Shown: in pieces, positions 7,301 through 15,233 of the stretch
Layout of the letters: every line of letters begins with the position of its first letter
How positions within the stretch are numbered: position 1 is the stretch's first letter
Origin: Ignavibacteriota bacterium
Lineage (GTDB): Bacteria > Bacteroidota > Ignavibacteria > Ignavibacteriales > Melioribacteraceae
Assembly (NCBI GenBank): GCA_002698995.1
Contig: PAAX01000027.1
Coordinates: 1 to 64,000 of the forward strand
DNA length: 64,000 nucleotides
Direction: 5' to 3'
Notes under the pieces: model-generated
Told to the model about the DNA's origin: nothing
Seen by the model: the letters and a program-made list of their open reading frames with translations, nothing else
Databases searched by the model: none
Made by a program: the position numbers and the translations under genes

Positions 7301-9681
7301 ATTCCCAAGTAATAATCATTTGGATAAATATTCCAATCGGCAATTCTGTTTACTGTTCTTCCGGTTAAATCAAAAACACTTACAAAAGCAAAACCGGAAA
7401 TTATGCCGCTTCCTTTCAAATCATAAGGAAGATTATACTTTATAGATGCACTTCCCTGCTGATCCAAGTTTCCTTCAAGAAATGAGTTTGGAACATTAAT
7501 ATTCTGTTGAGAAGAAGAATTAAAATCATACTTTGGAAAACTTTTACTAATGAATGGTCTGTGCTTAAGTTGAATATCCGCCTGATACTTCATACCGGCA
7601 GCTTTTGCACCGAACAGATATTCTGCATCAATATCAATATTTACCAAATCGCCAGGATTATATCTTTCTTTAGTATTAGATAATTTTACTCTTATTTTAT
7701 CCGGCACAAATTCTTCAACTGCAAATGAATAAGATCCAATAAGAGTATTTGAACCATTATAAACTTCGGCGAAATATGTTCCGGTCTGGGCATAATTAGG
7801 AATTTCAATCTTATGTTCAAATGATCTTTGCTCGTTTAGTTTCTTTCTAAATTCCGTAAATACTTTTCCGGTAGGATTTATAACCTTTACACTAATCGGT
7901 TCATCATTAATCAAACCTATTTTATCATTTCTAATTATAGCAGATAAATTTACGTTTTCGCCGGGTCTGTAAATTTTTCTTTCTGAATAAATAAAAGTTT
8001 TATAGTCTGGAGAAATACTTTGTTCGCCGCCGACTTCAAATCGAGAAGTTTCAATTTGGGTTTCACGCAAATCTATGTAATTAAAGTCTTCAAACTTTTC
8101 TGCAGTGATTAACTGAGGTTTAAAATCCTTAAGTAAGTTTTCCTCATTTTCAAATTTAACTACACCTTGCGGATCAGTTCTGCCGGAAAAGATAATTTGA
8201 TTGTTGCTTGATATTATTGAAACATCAACACCTTCAACCGGCTCGGCACTTTTAATTGAATTAACAAAAATCATTATTTCATTGATTCCTTTTTTAGCAA
8301 TAATTGCTAAGTCGGAAACTGCAATCATTTTGGAATCATTAATCCACCTGTCATTTTCAGAACGCACGGAAACAACATAAATTCCTTTAAAATCTTTTTG
8401 AACAGCTTTACCAAGACTAACGCTGAAATTATGTTTCCAATTTCTATGGTCGGGAAGATCAATTTTTTCTGTATAAAGTGTTCTGCCGTAATTTCCTGTG
8501 TAATAATAGTTGTTGTAGTTATAATCATAATTATACTGATATGAATAGTTATCAAGAAAATGAAGTAGATTATTTTTAAATACTTGCGTTACTTCCACTT
8601 CTATCTTATCTATGTTAACTGAAGATAACTCAACATTATTCTCACCTTGAAGCATTAAATATTTTGCTCTTTTATCCGTAAAAGAAATCTGAGGCTGGAG
8701 ATCAATAAGCGAAATTAACTGCTCAAAATTATCTTGTAATTCCCCTCCATAAACGCCGGGCATTCCCTTTTTAATTTTAAGATTGACAGATGTCAGATTA
8801 GCGAAATCTCCTTCCATTCTTACTTGATTATCAGTTACAAAAAACTGAAACGGAACTGAGGGTTCAATTGAAATGAAATCTTTTATTTTTTTGTCATCAA
8901 CCATCTGTGTAGTACCGATTGAAATCCAAGCAGAAGCATTATCAACACCGCTTGTAACATTAGTAATTGCAAGCTGAGTAATTGGAGGGAGTTCATTCTC
9001 AAATAATCTTGAATCCTGTAAAGGTTTTTTTCCTAAAACCGATTCCAATCCGGAATTAATCTTCACAGAAATATTCTGCTCTTTATCTGTCTGTTTTATT
9101 TCACCAAGATTAACAGCAATAATTTCCGAACTTTCTTTAGTTACAATCAGCAGATCATCAATCTGTTTCCCATCAATTTCAATTGATAAGTATTTCTTAA
9201 CTTGATCGGGAACAACCGGATAATTAAAATAGATATTTGCCTGCACACTTAACTTAAAAGCTTCATTCGGGATTGGAGTCCAAAACAATTCGGTCTTTGT
9301 AACTTCAAATTCGGGAGTAGAAAACTCAAAATCCTCTTTCTCAAGAGAATAAGAAGTATTAAATAAAACTTTATTAGTTGCCGCTGCTTTATATGATTGT
9401 ATCGGCTCTAAGGGAGAATCGGGTGAAAAGATTAAGGTTCTGGAATCGATCCATTTGAATTTACCGTTGATCTTAGGTTCGAACTGAATAAACTCATCAT
9501 CAACCCATTTATCAATTATTTCAGATGAAGCTAAATCTTTGTTGAACTCAATTTCAAATGTTACTAAACGCTCAATTTTTCCGGTAGGAGAAAAACTAGA
9601 TATTTCAACAACATCACTTCTGCTGCATGAAAACAATACAAATGATAAAAAAAGGATTGAAATTACTATTAGCTTCTTCAC
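4306..9681 (-). CDS. Bacterial alpha-2-macroglobulin family lipoprotein
   Basis: 1791 residues. The GTG start at 9681 is preceded by AGAGG. A lipoprotein signal ends in LFSC (Cys19); Ser follows, so an outer-membrane location is likely. The chain is a long series of beta-sandwich MG domains, then the conserved thioester motif PYGCLEQ with Cys1332 and Gln1335, then an alpha-toroid region with NGGFSYW, and a C-terminal receptor-like domain. Family members trap proteases by covalent thioester linkage in the envelope. The penicillin-binding protein 1C gene that often accompanies it is not adjacent. A Tyr/Asn-rich run at about residues 377-398 is unusual. Single, intact reading frame. Confidence 0.93.
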   Translation of the reverse strand: MKKLIVISILFLSFVLFSCSRSDVVEISSFSPTGKIERLVTFEIEFNKDLASSEIIDKWVDDEFIQFEPKINGKFKWIDSRTLIFSPDSPLEPIQSYKAAATNKVLFNTSYSLEKEDFEFSTPEFEVTKTELFWTPIPNEAFKLSVQANIYFNYPVVPDQVKKYLSIEIDGKQIDDLLIVTKESSEIIAVNLGEIKQTDKEQNISVKINSGLESVLGKKPLQDSRLFENELPPITQLAITNVTSGVDNASAWISIGTTQMVDDKKIKDFISIEPSVPFQFFVTDNQVRMEGDFANLTSVNLKIKKGMPGVYGGELQDNFEQLISLIDLQPQISFTDKRAKYLMLQGENNVELSSVNIDKIEVEVTQVFKNNLLHFLDNYSYQYNYDYNYNNYYYTGNYGRTLYTEKIDLPDHRNWKHNFSVSLGKAVQKDFKGIYVVSVRSENDRWINDSKMIAVSDLAIIAKKGINEIMIFVNSIKSAEPVEGVDVSIISSNNQIIFSGRTDPQGVVKFENEENLLKDFKPQLITAEKFEDFNYIDLRETQIETSRFEVGGEQSISPDYKTFIYSERKIYRPGENVNLSAIIRNDKIGLINDEPISVKVINPTGKVFTEFRKKLNEQRSFEHKIEIPNYAQTGTYFAEVYNGSNTLIGSYSFAVEEFVPDKIRVKLSNTKERYNPGDLVNIDIDAEYLFGAKAAGMKYQADIQLKHRPFISKSFPKYDFNSSSQQNINVPNSFLEGNLDQQGSASIKYNLPYDLKGSGIISGFAFVSVFDLTGRTVNRIADWNIYPNDYYLGIRQDDYYFGTNQNINFSFAAVDKNDKAIKNLLANVQLVRYEWQTVLKKDYSDQFYYASEKKEIIEWNREINLNNSPQDFSFIVTRSGEYELRLSKKGDDFYQSKKFYAYGWESSTASSFEVNKEGRVEIVFDKDSYNPNENAKVLFKAPFDGKMLVTVERNQVLEYHHIEVKNKTAEMNLDLNPDYIPNVYITATLYKPHSLNAETPFLVGHGFASLKVEDQKRKINTSITANAEVKPRTKQKIKIKGTPNSFVTFAAVDEGILQLIDYKSPNPYEFMYAKRPLSVESFDLYKLLLPEIASLKSSTGGDALASQLKKRTNPVTSKRFKLFSYWSGIKKTNSSGEIEFELDIPQFNGEVRLMTVAYDGNKFGFAEKKMKVKDDVIIEIEMPRFLAMNDSLSSAITVINTTDKKGNVELSIKTSGSVKALKNKFSLSLQPKGSSQIVLPIKAGNEIGNSKITIEAKGLADIKEEIEIGVNPVLPFTTQTGTGIISANQTTKLELPSNMIASTKKSKISISTYPAIQFADKIKELVTYPYGCLEQTVSKAFPQIYLDELIKVAVPELYRRNNPQYFVKEGIRKVESMQQYNGGFSYWSGSANINDWVSVYASHFLLEAKKANYSVRENILNNALNYLQQISKKKEVVDYVVYKNNSRLITKIAPKETIYALYVLAMANKADLPTMNYYKARPNLLTNDSRYLLAGAYALLNNWSSYNQIIKDGFIPENTERLSGGSFDSEVRANSVMLNVLLEVEPTNNQIPLMVKHLAKLTNKIYNTQETAFALIALGKAAKLQSSSDLKYSISFDGKNYSLLNAKNISLTDEEIKSNSVSIKAEGKGSAYYFWSVEGISKEGKIKEEDSGIKVRRKFYNYRTGAEVANNQFNQGDMILGKIELTGMSNSIENIVITNTIPAGFEIENPRLQRENQLNNNSANLMPIDYLDIRDDRQFIFTSAQRNKSTEFYFLLRVVNKGEFALPPISAESMYDPEYHSVNGLGEITVK

Positions 9682-9793
9682 GGTTGGTTCCCTCTTAAAA
9701 TTACTTTCAGAAAGTAAGAAATATTTTTAATAATAATCCAATTTCATTTTCAATTTTGTCTTAAATTTGGTTTTTTATAATGAAATTAAAAGT

Positions 9794-10561
9794 ATGGTAT
9801 ATATAAAAAATAGTGATGAAATTTTAGGGAAAGTAGATTATCACTACGAATTCTACAGTCGTTATTTAAAGAATGAACGAGATATAATAGTTTGGCTTCC
9901 TCCTTCTTATGGAAGCGGTGAGAAGTCATATCCTGTTCTTTATCTGCATGATGGACAGAATATGTTTAATCCTCGCACTTCATTTATTGGTTATGATTGG
10001 AAAGTTGACGAGACTGCCGATTCATTAATCAACTCTAATGAAATTAACGAGTTTATTGCAGTCGGTATTTACAACACAAAAGATAGATTGGAAGAATACA
10101 ACTGGTTTACCGAAAAAGGGAAAAACTACTGTAGTTTTATTGTTAATGAATTGAAACCTTTTATTGATGATACTTACAGAACAAAGAAAGGGAGAAAATA
10201 CAATGCTGTTATAGGATCTTCTATGGGAGGATTAATTTCATTTCAACTTTTGTGGAATTACAATAAACATATTGCCAAAGGTGCTTGTCTCTCAAATTCA
10301 TTCTGGGTTAATGATAAAGAAATTTTTAATATGGTTGAAAATGACTCCAATAAACTAAAAGATATTGAAATTTATTTAGATTGTGGAACCGGTGAGAAAG
10401 AATTAATTGATGATAATCAGAAAATGGTTGAAATGCTGCAATCATACGGTTATAATAAAGATAACAGATTTATGTTTTATTTCCCCGATGGAGCAAAGCA
10501 TTCGGAACATGACTGGGCGGAGAGACTTCATTTACCTTTGAAATTTTTATTTGGAAAGTAA
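9794..10561 (+). CDS. Putative esterase (alpha/beta hydrolase, Fes/esterase D-like)
   Basis: About 255 residues from ATG 9794; an in-frame TTG at 9767 would add nine residues but overlaps a promoter-like TAAATTTG (9762-9769). The family fold is shown by YPVLYLHDGQNMF near the N-terminus (oxyanion region), GSSMGG with the nucleophile at about Ser143, and a late His in GAKHSEHDW. No signal peptide is seen, so it is probably cytoplasmic. Members hydrolyse esters of many kinds, including ferric enterobactin and feruloyl or acyl esters; the substrate here is unknown. It is divergent from the macroglobulin gene and first of a three-gene run. Confidence 0.85.
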   Translation: MVYIKNSDEILGKVDYHYEFYSRYLKNERDIIVWLPPSYGSGEKSYPVLYLHDGQNMFNPRTSFIGYDWKVDETADSLINSNEINEFIAVGIYNTKDRLEEYNWFTEKGKNYCSFIVNELKPFIDDTYRTKKGRKYNAVIGSSMGGLISFQLLWNYNKHIAKGACLSNSFWVNDKEIFNMVENDSNKLKDIEIYLDCGTGEKELIDDNQKMVEMLQSYGYNKDNRFMFYFPDGAKHSEHDWAERLHLPLKFLFGK

Positions 10562-10572
10562 AATAGGTTATT

Positions 10573-11073
10573 ATGAAAGCTGAAGATTGGAAAAAGAAAT
10601 TGGATTTAACTCCTCATCCCGAAGGAGGTTACTTTAAGGAAGTTTATCGATCCAATGATTTTATAAAGCGAGAAGGATTACCGGAAAGATATAAATCATC
10701 AAGAGTATTTGGGACTTCTATTTATTTTCTGCTTGAAGGGAATCAATTCTCAACTTTTCACAAATTGGAAAGTGATGAAACATGGCATTTTTATGACGGC
10801 TGTTCAATCACTATACATATGATAAATCAAAATGGGGATTATAGTTTTGTTAGATTAGGAAAATCAGATGATGAAAATGAAGTACTTCAATTTACAATTC
10901 CAAGAAATACATGGTTTGCAGCAGCACCGGATAACTCAGAATCATTTTCTTTAGTTGGTTGTTCGGTCTATCCCGGATTTGATTTTGAAGATTTTAAAAT
11001 GGGAAATCAAAAAGAATTAACAGAATTTTTTCCTCAGCATCAATCATTAATCAAAAAATTTACAAAAGGTTAG
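10573..11073 (+). CDS. Cupin family protein (DUF985)
   Basis: 166 residues forming a single cupin barrel. The start LDLTPHPEGGYFKEVYRS and the later HKLESDETWHFYDG and SLVGCSVYPGFDFEDF stretches are typical of DUF985 (YML079w-like) proteins. Metal or ligand binding is likely through the His/Glu set in the barrel, but the biochemical role of the family is not established. It follows the esterase by 11 bases and precedes the serine hydrolase by 2 bases, so the three are probably co-transcribed. Confidence 0.85.
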   Translation: MKAEDWKKKLDLTPHPEGGYFKEVYRSNDFIKREGLPERYKSSRVFGTSIYFLLEGNQFSTFHKLESDETWHFYDGCSITIHMINQNGDYSFVRLGKSDDENEVLQFTIPRNTWFAAAPDNSESFSLVGCSVYPGFDFEDFKMGNQKELTEFFPQHQSLIKKFTKG

Positions 11074-11075
11074 TT

Positions 11076-12305
11076 ATGAAAAAACTAATGGTGATTTTTA
11101 TGTTACTATCAAACTTGGTTTTATCAGCCCAAGAGAATATTCTTGAAGAAATCTTAAAAAATGGAAATGAAAAAATTACAAATGTTTATAAGAATTACGA
11201 TAAGTATGAAATCCAGATAATCTATACAAAGATTGATCGAGATCAGAATAACAATCCAACTTTTACCAAGTACAAGTTTAATGTTGATCCGAAATTTTAT
11301 TATTACCCCGCAAGCACGGTTAAATTTCCGGCTGCAGTATTAGCTTTAGAAAAAATAAACGAACTGGATATTGAAGGTCTAACAAAAGATACTCCATTCA
11401 AAACGGACAGTTTATTTGAAGGACAAGTTGGAATAACTACAAATGAAAAAGCAGAAAACGGGCTGCCAAGCATAGCACAATGCATAAAAGAAATTTTATT
11501 AGTAAGCGACAACGAGGCTTATAACAGACTATATGAATTTTTAGGTCAGAAAACTTTGAATGAAAAACTTCATAAAAAGGGCTATAAAGATGTTAGATTA
11601 AATCATCGTTTATCGGTTGCATTAAGTGAAGAGCAGAATAGAAATACAAATCCTTTTGTTTTTTATAACGGTGATCAGATTATTTATGAACAGCCTGCAC
11701 AAAGAAATTCTGAAGATTATAACTTTGATCTTGAAAATCAGATTAAGGGAAAGGGATACTTGGATTGGAATGACAATCTGGTAAACGAACCATTTGATTT
11801 TTCGAAGAAGAATTATATCTCATTGGAAAATCTGCATGATATTTTAACCGCTGTGATGTTCCCTTATGCAGTTGAAGAAAAGAGCAGATTTAATCTAACA
11901 AAATCAGATTATGATTTTCTTTACAAGTATATGTCGATGAAACCAAAAGAAAGTAAATATCCAAGTTATCATTACTACGACAGTTATGTGAAGTTTTTTA
12001 TGTTTGGTGATTCAAAAGAAGAAATGCCGGACTATATCAGAATATATAACAAAGTTGGAACTGCATACGGATTTTTAATTGATAATGCATATATAGCAGA
12101 CTTTGAGAATAATATTGAATTCATTCTTTCTGCTGTTATTCATGTAAATGAAAATCAAATTTATAATGACGGCATTTATGAATATGATAAAGTAGGTTAT
12201 CCTTTCCTTTCAGAATTAGGAAAAGCAGTTTATGACTATGAATTGAAACGAGAAAGAAAAGTAAATCCGGATTTGTCAAGATTTAAGATTGATTACACTA
12301 ATTAA
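11076..12305 (+). CDS. Secreted serine hydrolase, class A beta-lactamase-like fold
   Basis: 409 residues with a signal peptide ending near LSAQ, so periplasmic or exported. The penicilloyl-serine-hydrolase motifs SxxK (STVK, about residues 87-90) and SDN (SDNEAYNRLY, about 144) are present. The third box, normally KTG or KSG, reads KVGTAYG, so the usual threonine is replaced by valine. The protein is longer than true class A beta-lactamases (about 290 residues). It is probably a peptidase or amidase of the beta-lactamase-2 family rather than a resistance enzyme; this is inferred. Confidence 0.8.
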   Translation: MKKLMVIFMLLSNLVLSAQENILEEILKNGNEKITNVYKNYDKYEIQIIYTKIDRDQNNNPTFTKYKFNVDPKFYYYPASTVKFPAAVLALEKINELDIEGLTKDTPFKTDSLFEGQVGITTNEKAENGLPSIAQCIKEILLVSDNEAYNRLYEFLGQKTLNEKLHKKGYKDVRLNHRLSVALSEEQNRNTNPFVFYNGDQIIYEQPAQRNSEDYNFDLENQIKGKGYLDWNDNLVNEPFDFSKKNYISLENLHDILTAVMFPYAVEEKSRFNLTKSDYDFLYKYMSMKPKESKYPSYHYYDSYVKFFMFGDSKEEMPDYIRIYNKVGTAYGFLIDNAYIADFENNIEFILSAVIHVNENQIYNDGIYEYDKVGYPFLSELGKAVYDYELKRERKVNPDLSRFKIDYTN

Positions 12306-12311
12306 TTCTTG

Positions 12312-12378
12312 AGCTGTCTTAAAATTTTAGTAGAACTATTTTTTCTGATCTAATTAGCATAGTAATTTTAAGACAGCT
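12312..12378. terminator. Long inverted repeat between convergent genes
   Basis: Arms AGCTGTCTTAAAATT (12312-12326) and AATTTTAAGACAGCT (12364-12378) are exact complements with a 37-base loop, followed by TTTTTC on the plus strand. It lies between the convergent serine hydrolase and DUF1761 genes and probably ends transcription in at least the plus direction. Confidence 0.7.
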
Positions 12379-12386
12379 TTTTCAAT

Positions 12387-12791
12387 TTATTTCCATACTG
12401 CTAAAATGCCCCCCATAATTGTATAAGTTACAATATGATAACCGGCATTTATAAGAAACAGTTTGAATGATTTTCTTTCAAACAAATAAGTAATACCAAG
12501 AGACATTGCAACCCAGCCAAAGCCGGCTGCAAATCCCGCAAATAAACCGAATGATAAATCTGAGTTAGAACCAATAAAAGCAGCAAGATTGAAAGCAATA
12601 ATTAATGCAAGTACAAAAGAAGTACCGAAGATTTTGGCAATGTTGGCATCTTTCAAATCTTCTTCTTTGAAACCATTCTCTTTCATCCAAGCATTTGAAA
12701 ACATTACCGGTGAGTACCACAATCCACCAATAAGAAAACTAGTTAAAGCAGATACAAATACAGCTAAATAGTTGAGTTGAGATAAATCCAT
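12387..12791 (-). CDS. DUF1761 family membrane protein
   Basis: 134 residues with four predicted membrane helices. The beginning NYLAVFVSALTSFLIGGLWYSP and the pattern WMKENGF are typical of DUF1761. The function of the family is unknown. A strong ribosome-binding site (AAAGGGGGC) precedes the ATG. It stands alone, between a bidirectional hairpin and the gene for the Ntn hydrolase on the same strand. Confidence 0.85.
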   Translation of the reverse strand: MDLSQLNYLAVFVSALTSFLIGGLWYSPVMFSNAWMKENGFKEEDLKDANIAKIFGTSFVLALIIAFNLAAFIGSNSDLSFGLFAGFAAGFGWVAMSLGITYLFERKSFKLFLINAGYHIVTYTIMGGILAVWK

Positions 12792-12900
12792 TAAAGCCCC
12801 CTTTTTAATTAGGACTCAGAATCTAATTATAAATTTTCGAACAAGAAATATTTTTTTATTCATTTAAAGAAATAACATACCCTTCTGTTCAAGAAGATTT

Positions 12901-14130
12901 CTACCAAAATAAATTGAATCCAAACAATCGATTGTATTGTTCCGTAATGTAATTATCAACCCAGTTATTGAATTCTATGATTTTACTTTTATCATTTTTT
13001 CCATTGCGCAATTCATTTTGAACTGCATTACCTTTTTCAATTATAGATTTTTCTACGTTCTGTAATTTTTGGGTTATTCCGGTTTCTTCTTTGTTCATTA
13101 CTTTTGAGAGATTAATATATCTGTCTCCAGAACCTCTTATAATAGGAAACATTTCTTTTTTCAACTGCAGACTTGCTGAACAAATTGGTGCTAATCCATT
13201 TTCATTTGGAGTTAAAAGTTTAGGGAGATCATTTTCTTCAACTAACCAAACCGGAATTGCAACAGATGATAAAGGGAATCCAACTATTGACCACATTGTA
13301 GTTAGATTTGGTAATTCATTTGGTAAAACCCCTTGGACGATAACAGAAGCTGATGTGTAATATCTTGGGATATAATCTTGAAATGATTTAAATACTTGAA
13401 CATCATCATTTTCCGGAAGCTGATTTCTTAAATCTTCTTTAGTCAATCCATGTTTTAAACATCTCGGTACATTTTTAAGTAAATAATCAAATGAAATTCC
13501 ATTAGAAGATTCGGCTTGATTAAATATTTCTTGTGCCGACTCATATCTTATATAACCATAACCTTCATCATCGTATCCAGAGAAAGAATAATTGGTTCTT
13601 ATTAAATAACCATTCGGCGCGGTTGATTCATCATTCGCATCAAATTTTTTATAAGTGAAGTTATTTGTTTCAAAATAAGCTGCATTACCAAAAGCATCAA
13701 TAACACCAAAATTAGCTTCAACAGAAAGAGGTTTAGCAGCTGAACTAAGATACTCTTCAAACTCCTCAATTGAAGCGCAATTCATAAGAGCATGTTTCAT
13801 TAAAACCCCTTCCAAATCTGCAGAATAAGTTGTATCAGATTTATCCTTTAAGTTGTATGACGCCGAATTCATTATTGCAAACCCTTTTTCATTAAATCCT
13901 ATCCATACATTTTCATACAATGAATCGCTTGCATCAACTAACCCGACATAACTATACTTACCATCATTAAAATATTTTATAATATTGTTAAGATCATCCG
14001 TATCTCTGTGTTTCATCAGCAGTGGTCTTCCGTCATTAGTTGCTTTACCGGAAATAACTGCTGTTGTACAAGGCTTTACCAAAGTGATATTTAATAGAAC
14101 AGTAAGTAATACTATTAATAAGTTTTTCAT
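12901..14130 (-). CDS. Exported C45/choloylglycine-type Ntn hydrolase
   Basis: 409 residues. A hydrophobic signal segment (residues 1-18) is followed directly by KPCTTAV. Cys21 is the probable N-terminal nucleophile exposed after processing, as in linear amide C-N hydrolases (peptidase C45, acyl-CoA:6-APA acyltransferase, bile-salt hydrolase superfamily). Further family marks are LLMKHRDTDD, WIGFNEKGFAIMNSAS and EANFGVIDAFGNAAYFET. It probably cleaves or transfers an amide-linked acyl group outside the cytoplasm; substrate unknown. Single gene with no obvious operon partner. Confidence 0.82.
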   Translation of the reverse strand: MKNLLIVLLTVLLNITLVKPCTTAVISGKATNDGRPLLMKHRDTDDLNNIIKYFNDGKYSYVGLVDASDSLYENVWIGFNEKGFAIMNSASYNLKDKSDTTYSADLEGVLMKHALMNCASIEEFEEYLSSAAKPLSVEANFGVIDAFGNAAYFETNNFTYKKFDANDESTAPNGYLIRTNYSFSGYDDEGYGYIRYESAQEIFNQAESSNGISFDYLLKNVPRCLKHGLTKEDLRNQLPENDDVQVFKSFQDYIPRYYTSASVIVQGVLPNELPNLTTMWSIVGFPLSSVAIPVWLVEENDLPKLLTPNENGLAPICSASLQLKKEMFPIIRGSGDRYINLSKVMNKEETGITQKLQNVEKSIIEKGNAVQNELRNGKNDKSKIIEFNNWVDNYITEQYNRLFGFNLFW

Positions 14131-14160
14131 ATTGTATTCCAGATAATTTTTTCATTTAAA

Positions 14161-14191
14161 AATAAAAACGCTGATCAAAATAATCAGCGTT
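14161..14191 (-). terminator. Rho-independent terminator of the uptake operon
   Basis: On the minus strand, AACGCTGAT, a 7-base loop and ATCAGCGTT are followed by TTTATT. It sits 25 bases after the stop of the PorV-like gene and ends the operon that starts at the RpiR or T9SS gene. Confidence 0.85.
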
Positions 14192-14215
14192 AAACTTTAA
14201 TACTCACTTAAAGAA

Positions 14216-15217
14216 TTAAATCCCAACTTTAAGACTTATAAAATTGATTCCCCCTAAAATTCCGAAAGCAGAATAAGCATAATCAAATTGAGTTTTGATT
14301 CCGGCTAAATCATATTTTAAACCTACACCAAAGCTGAAATCTTGTTCATCATAACCGGATTTGTATCCTCCTCTCAAGAATACAAGATCATTAAAGGCAT
14401 ATTCAGTTCCGAAAATAATCTGCGTATCATTATCACTCGGATCAACAGCGGAAGCGAGTAGTGTTAATCTATGATTTTTTGTAGAGAGAGGATCAATTGC
14501 AATACCTACATTAAATGTTTGCGGTAAAGAATATTCCTTACTAACTCTTTCCAGTCTTGGATCGTTAACATAAGTTGCACCGGAATTTTGAATTTCAGCT
14601 GCTTTGTTGTCAATAGGATCACCTGCAAAAGTAACTGAGCCGCCGAAGTTTGCTAATCTCATTCCAATTCTAAGATTATGAAAATCAGTTATATATACAG
14701 AACCAAAATCGAATGCAATAGCAGAACCGTTTGTTTCCCATATGTATTCATAAACATACTTAATTGTAGCGCCGAAACTGAATCTATCGATTACCCTTGT
14801 TGCGTATGATAATCCAACAGCATAACTGCCTGCACCAAAAAACTGTCCGGTTCCATTTGGATTCAGTTCTGTTGTAATTTCCATATCGTCCATTGTTAAA
14901 GCAGTAACACTTAATCCAATAGTTCCAAAGTCAAATGAATGTGTTACACCGGCAAAAGATATTCTTGTATCTATAATCCAATCAACCGTTGAGAGAATAA
15001 CTTCGGTTCCCTCGGAGAAAGCAATTGCACTTGGATTCCAGTACAAGCCTTCAACTCCTTTAACGTGAGCAACGTAAGAATTTCCCAAAGCTGCACCAAC
15101 AGGCTCAGCAGGTATCTGCAGAAAATTTGCGCCTGCACTGCCTATGTTAGTAAATCCTTGTCCCTTTAAGGAAATTATTAATAATGATATTAGAATAAAC
15201 TTAATTATAGATTTCAT
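14216..15217 (-). CDS. PorV/PorQ family outer-membrane protein
   Basis: 333 residues with a signal peptide ending near SLKGQ. The start FTNIGSAGANFLQIPAEPVGAALG and VEGLYWNPSAIA are hallmarks of PorV/PorQ (UPF0164, FadL-like beta barrels) of Bacteroidota. PorV members shuttle T9SS cargo at the outer membrane; paralogues like this one are often linked to particular secreted proteins. AGGTGA precedes the ATG. It is 16 bases after the T9SS-sorted gene and last in the operon, suggesting a dedicated partner for that protein; this is inferred. Confidence 0.85.
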   Translation of the reverse strand: MKSIIKFILISLLIISLKGQGFTNIGSAGANFLQIPAEPVGAALGNSYVAHVKGVEGLYWNPSAIAFSEGTEVILSTVDWIIDTRISFAGVTHSFDFGTIGLSVTALTMDDMEITTELNPNGTGQFFGAGSYAVGLSYATRVIDRFSFGATIKYVYEYIWETNGSAIAFDFGSVYITDFHNLRIGMRLANFGGSVTFAGDPIDNKAAEIQNSGATYVNDPRLERVSKEYSLPQTFNVGIAIDPLSTKNHRLTLLASAVDPSDNDTQIIFGTEYAFNDLVFLRGGYKSGYDEQDFSFGVGLKYDLAGIKTQFDYAYSAFGILGGINFISLKVGI

Positions 15218-15233
15218 TTTTAGTCACCTATTT

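Noticed and set aside
8325-8555. Separate small gene in another frame of the macroglobulin region
   Set aside because: It is a shadow of the Tyr/Asn-rich codons in the large gene and has no initiation signals or recognisable product.
11076-12305. Antibiotic-resistance class A beta-lactamase
   Set aside because: The protein is too long and lacks the KTG/KSG box; a general serine hydrolase call is safer.
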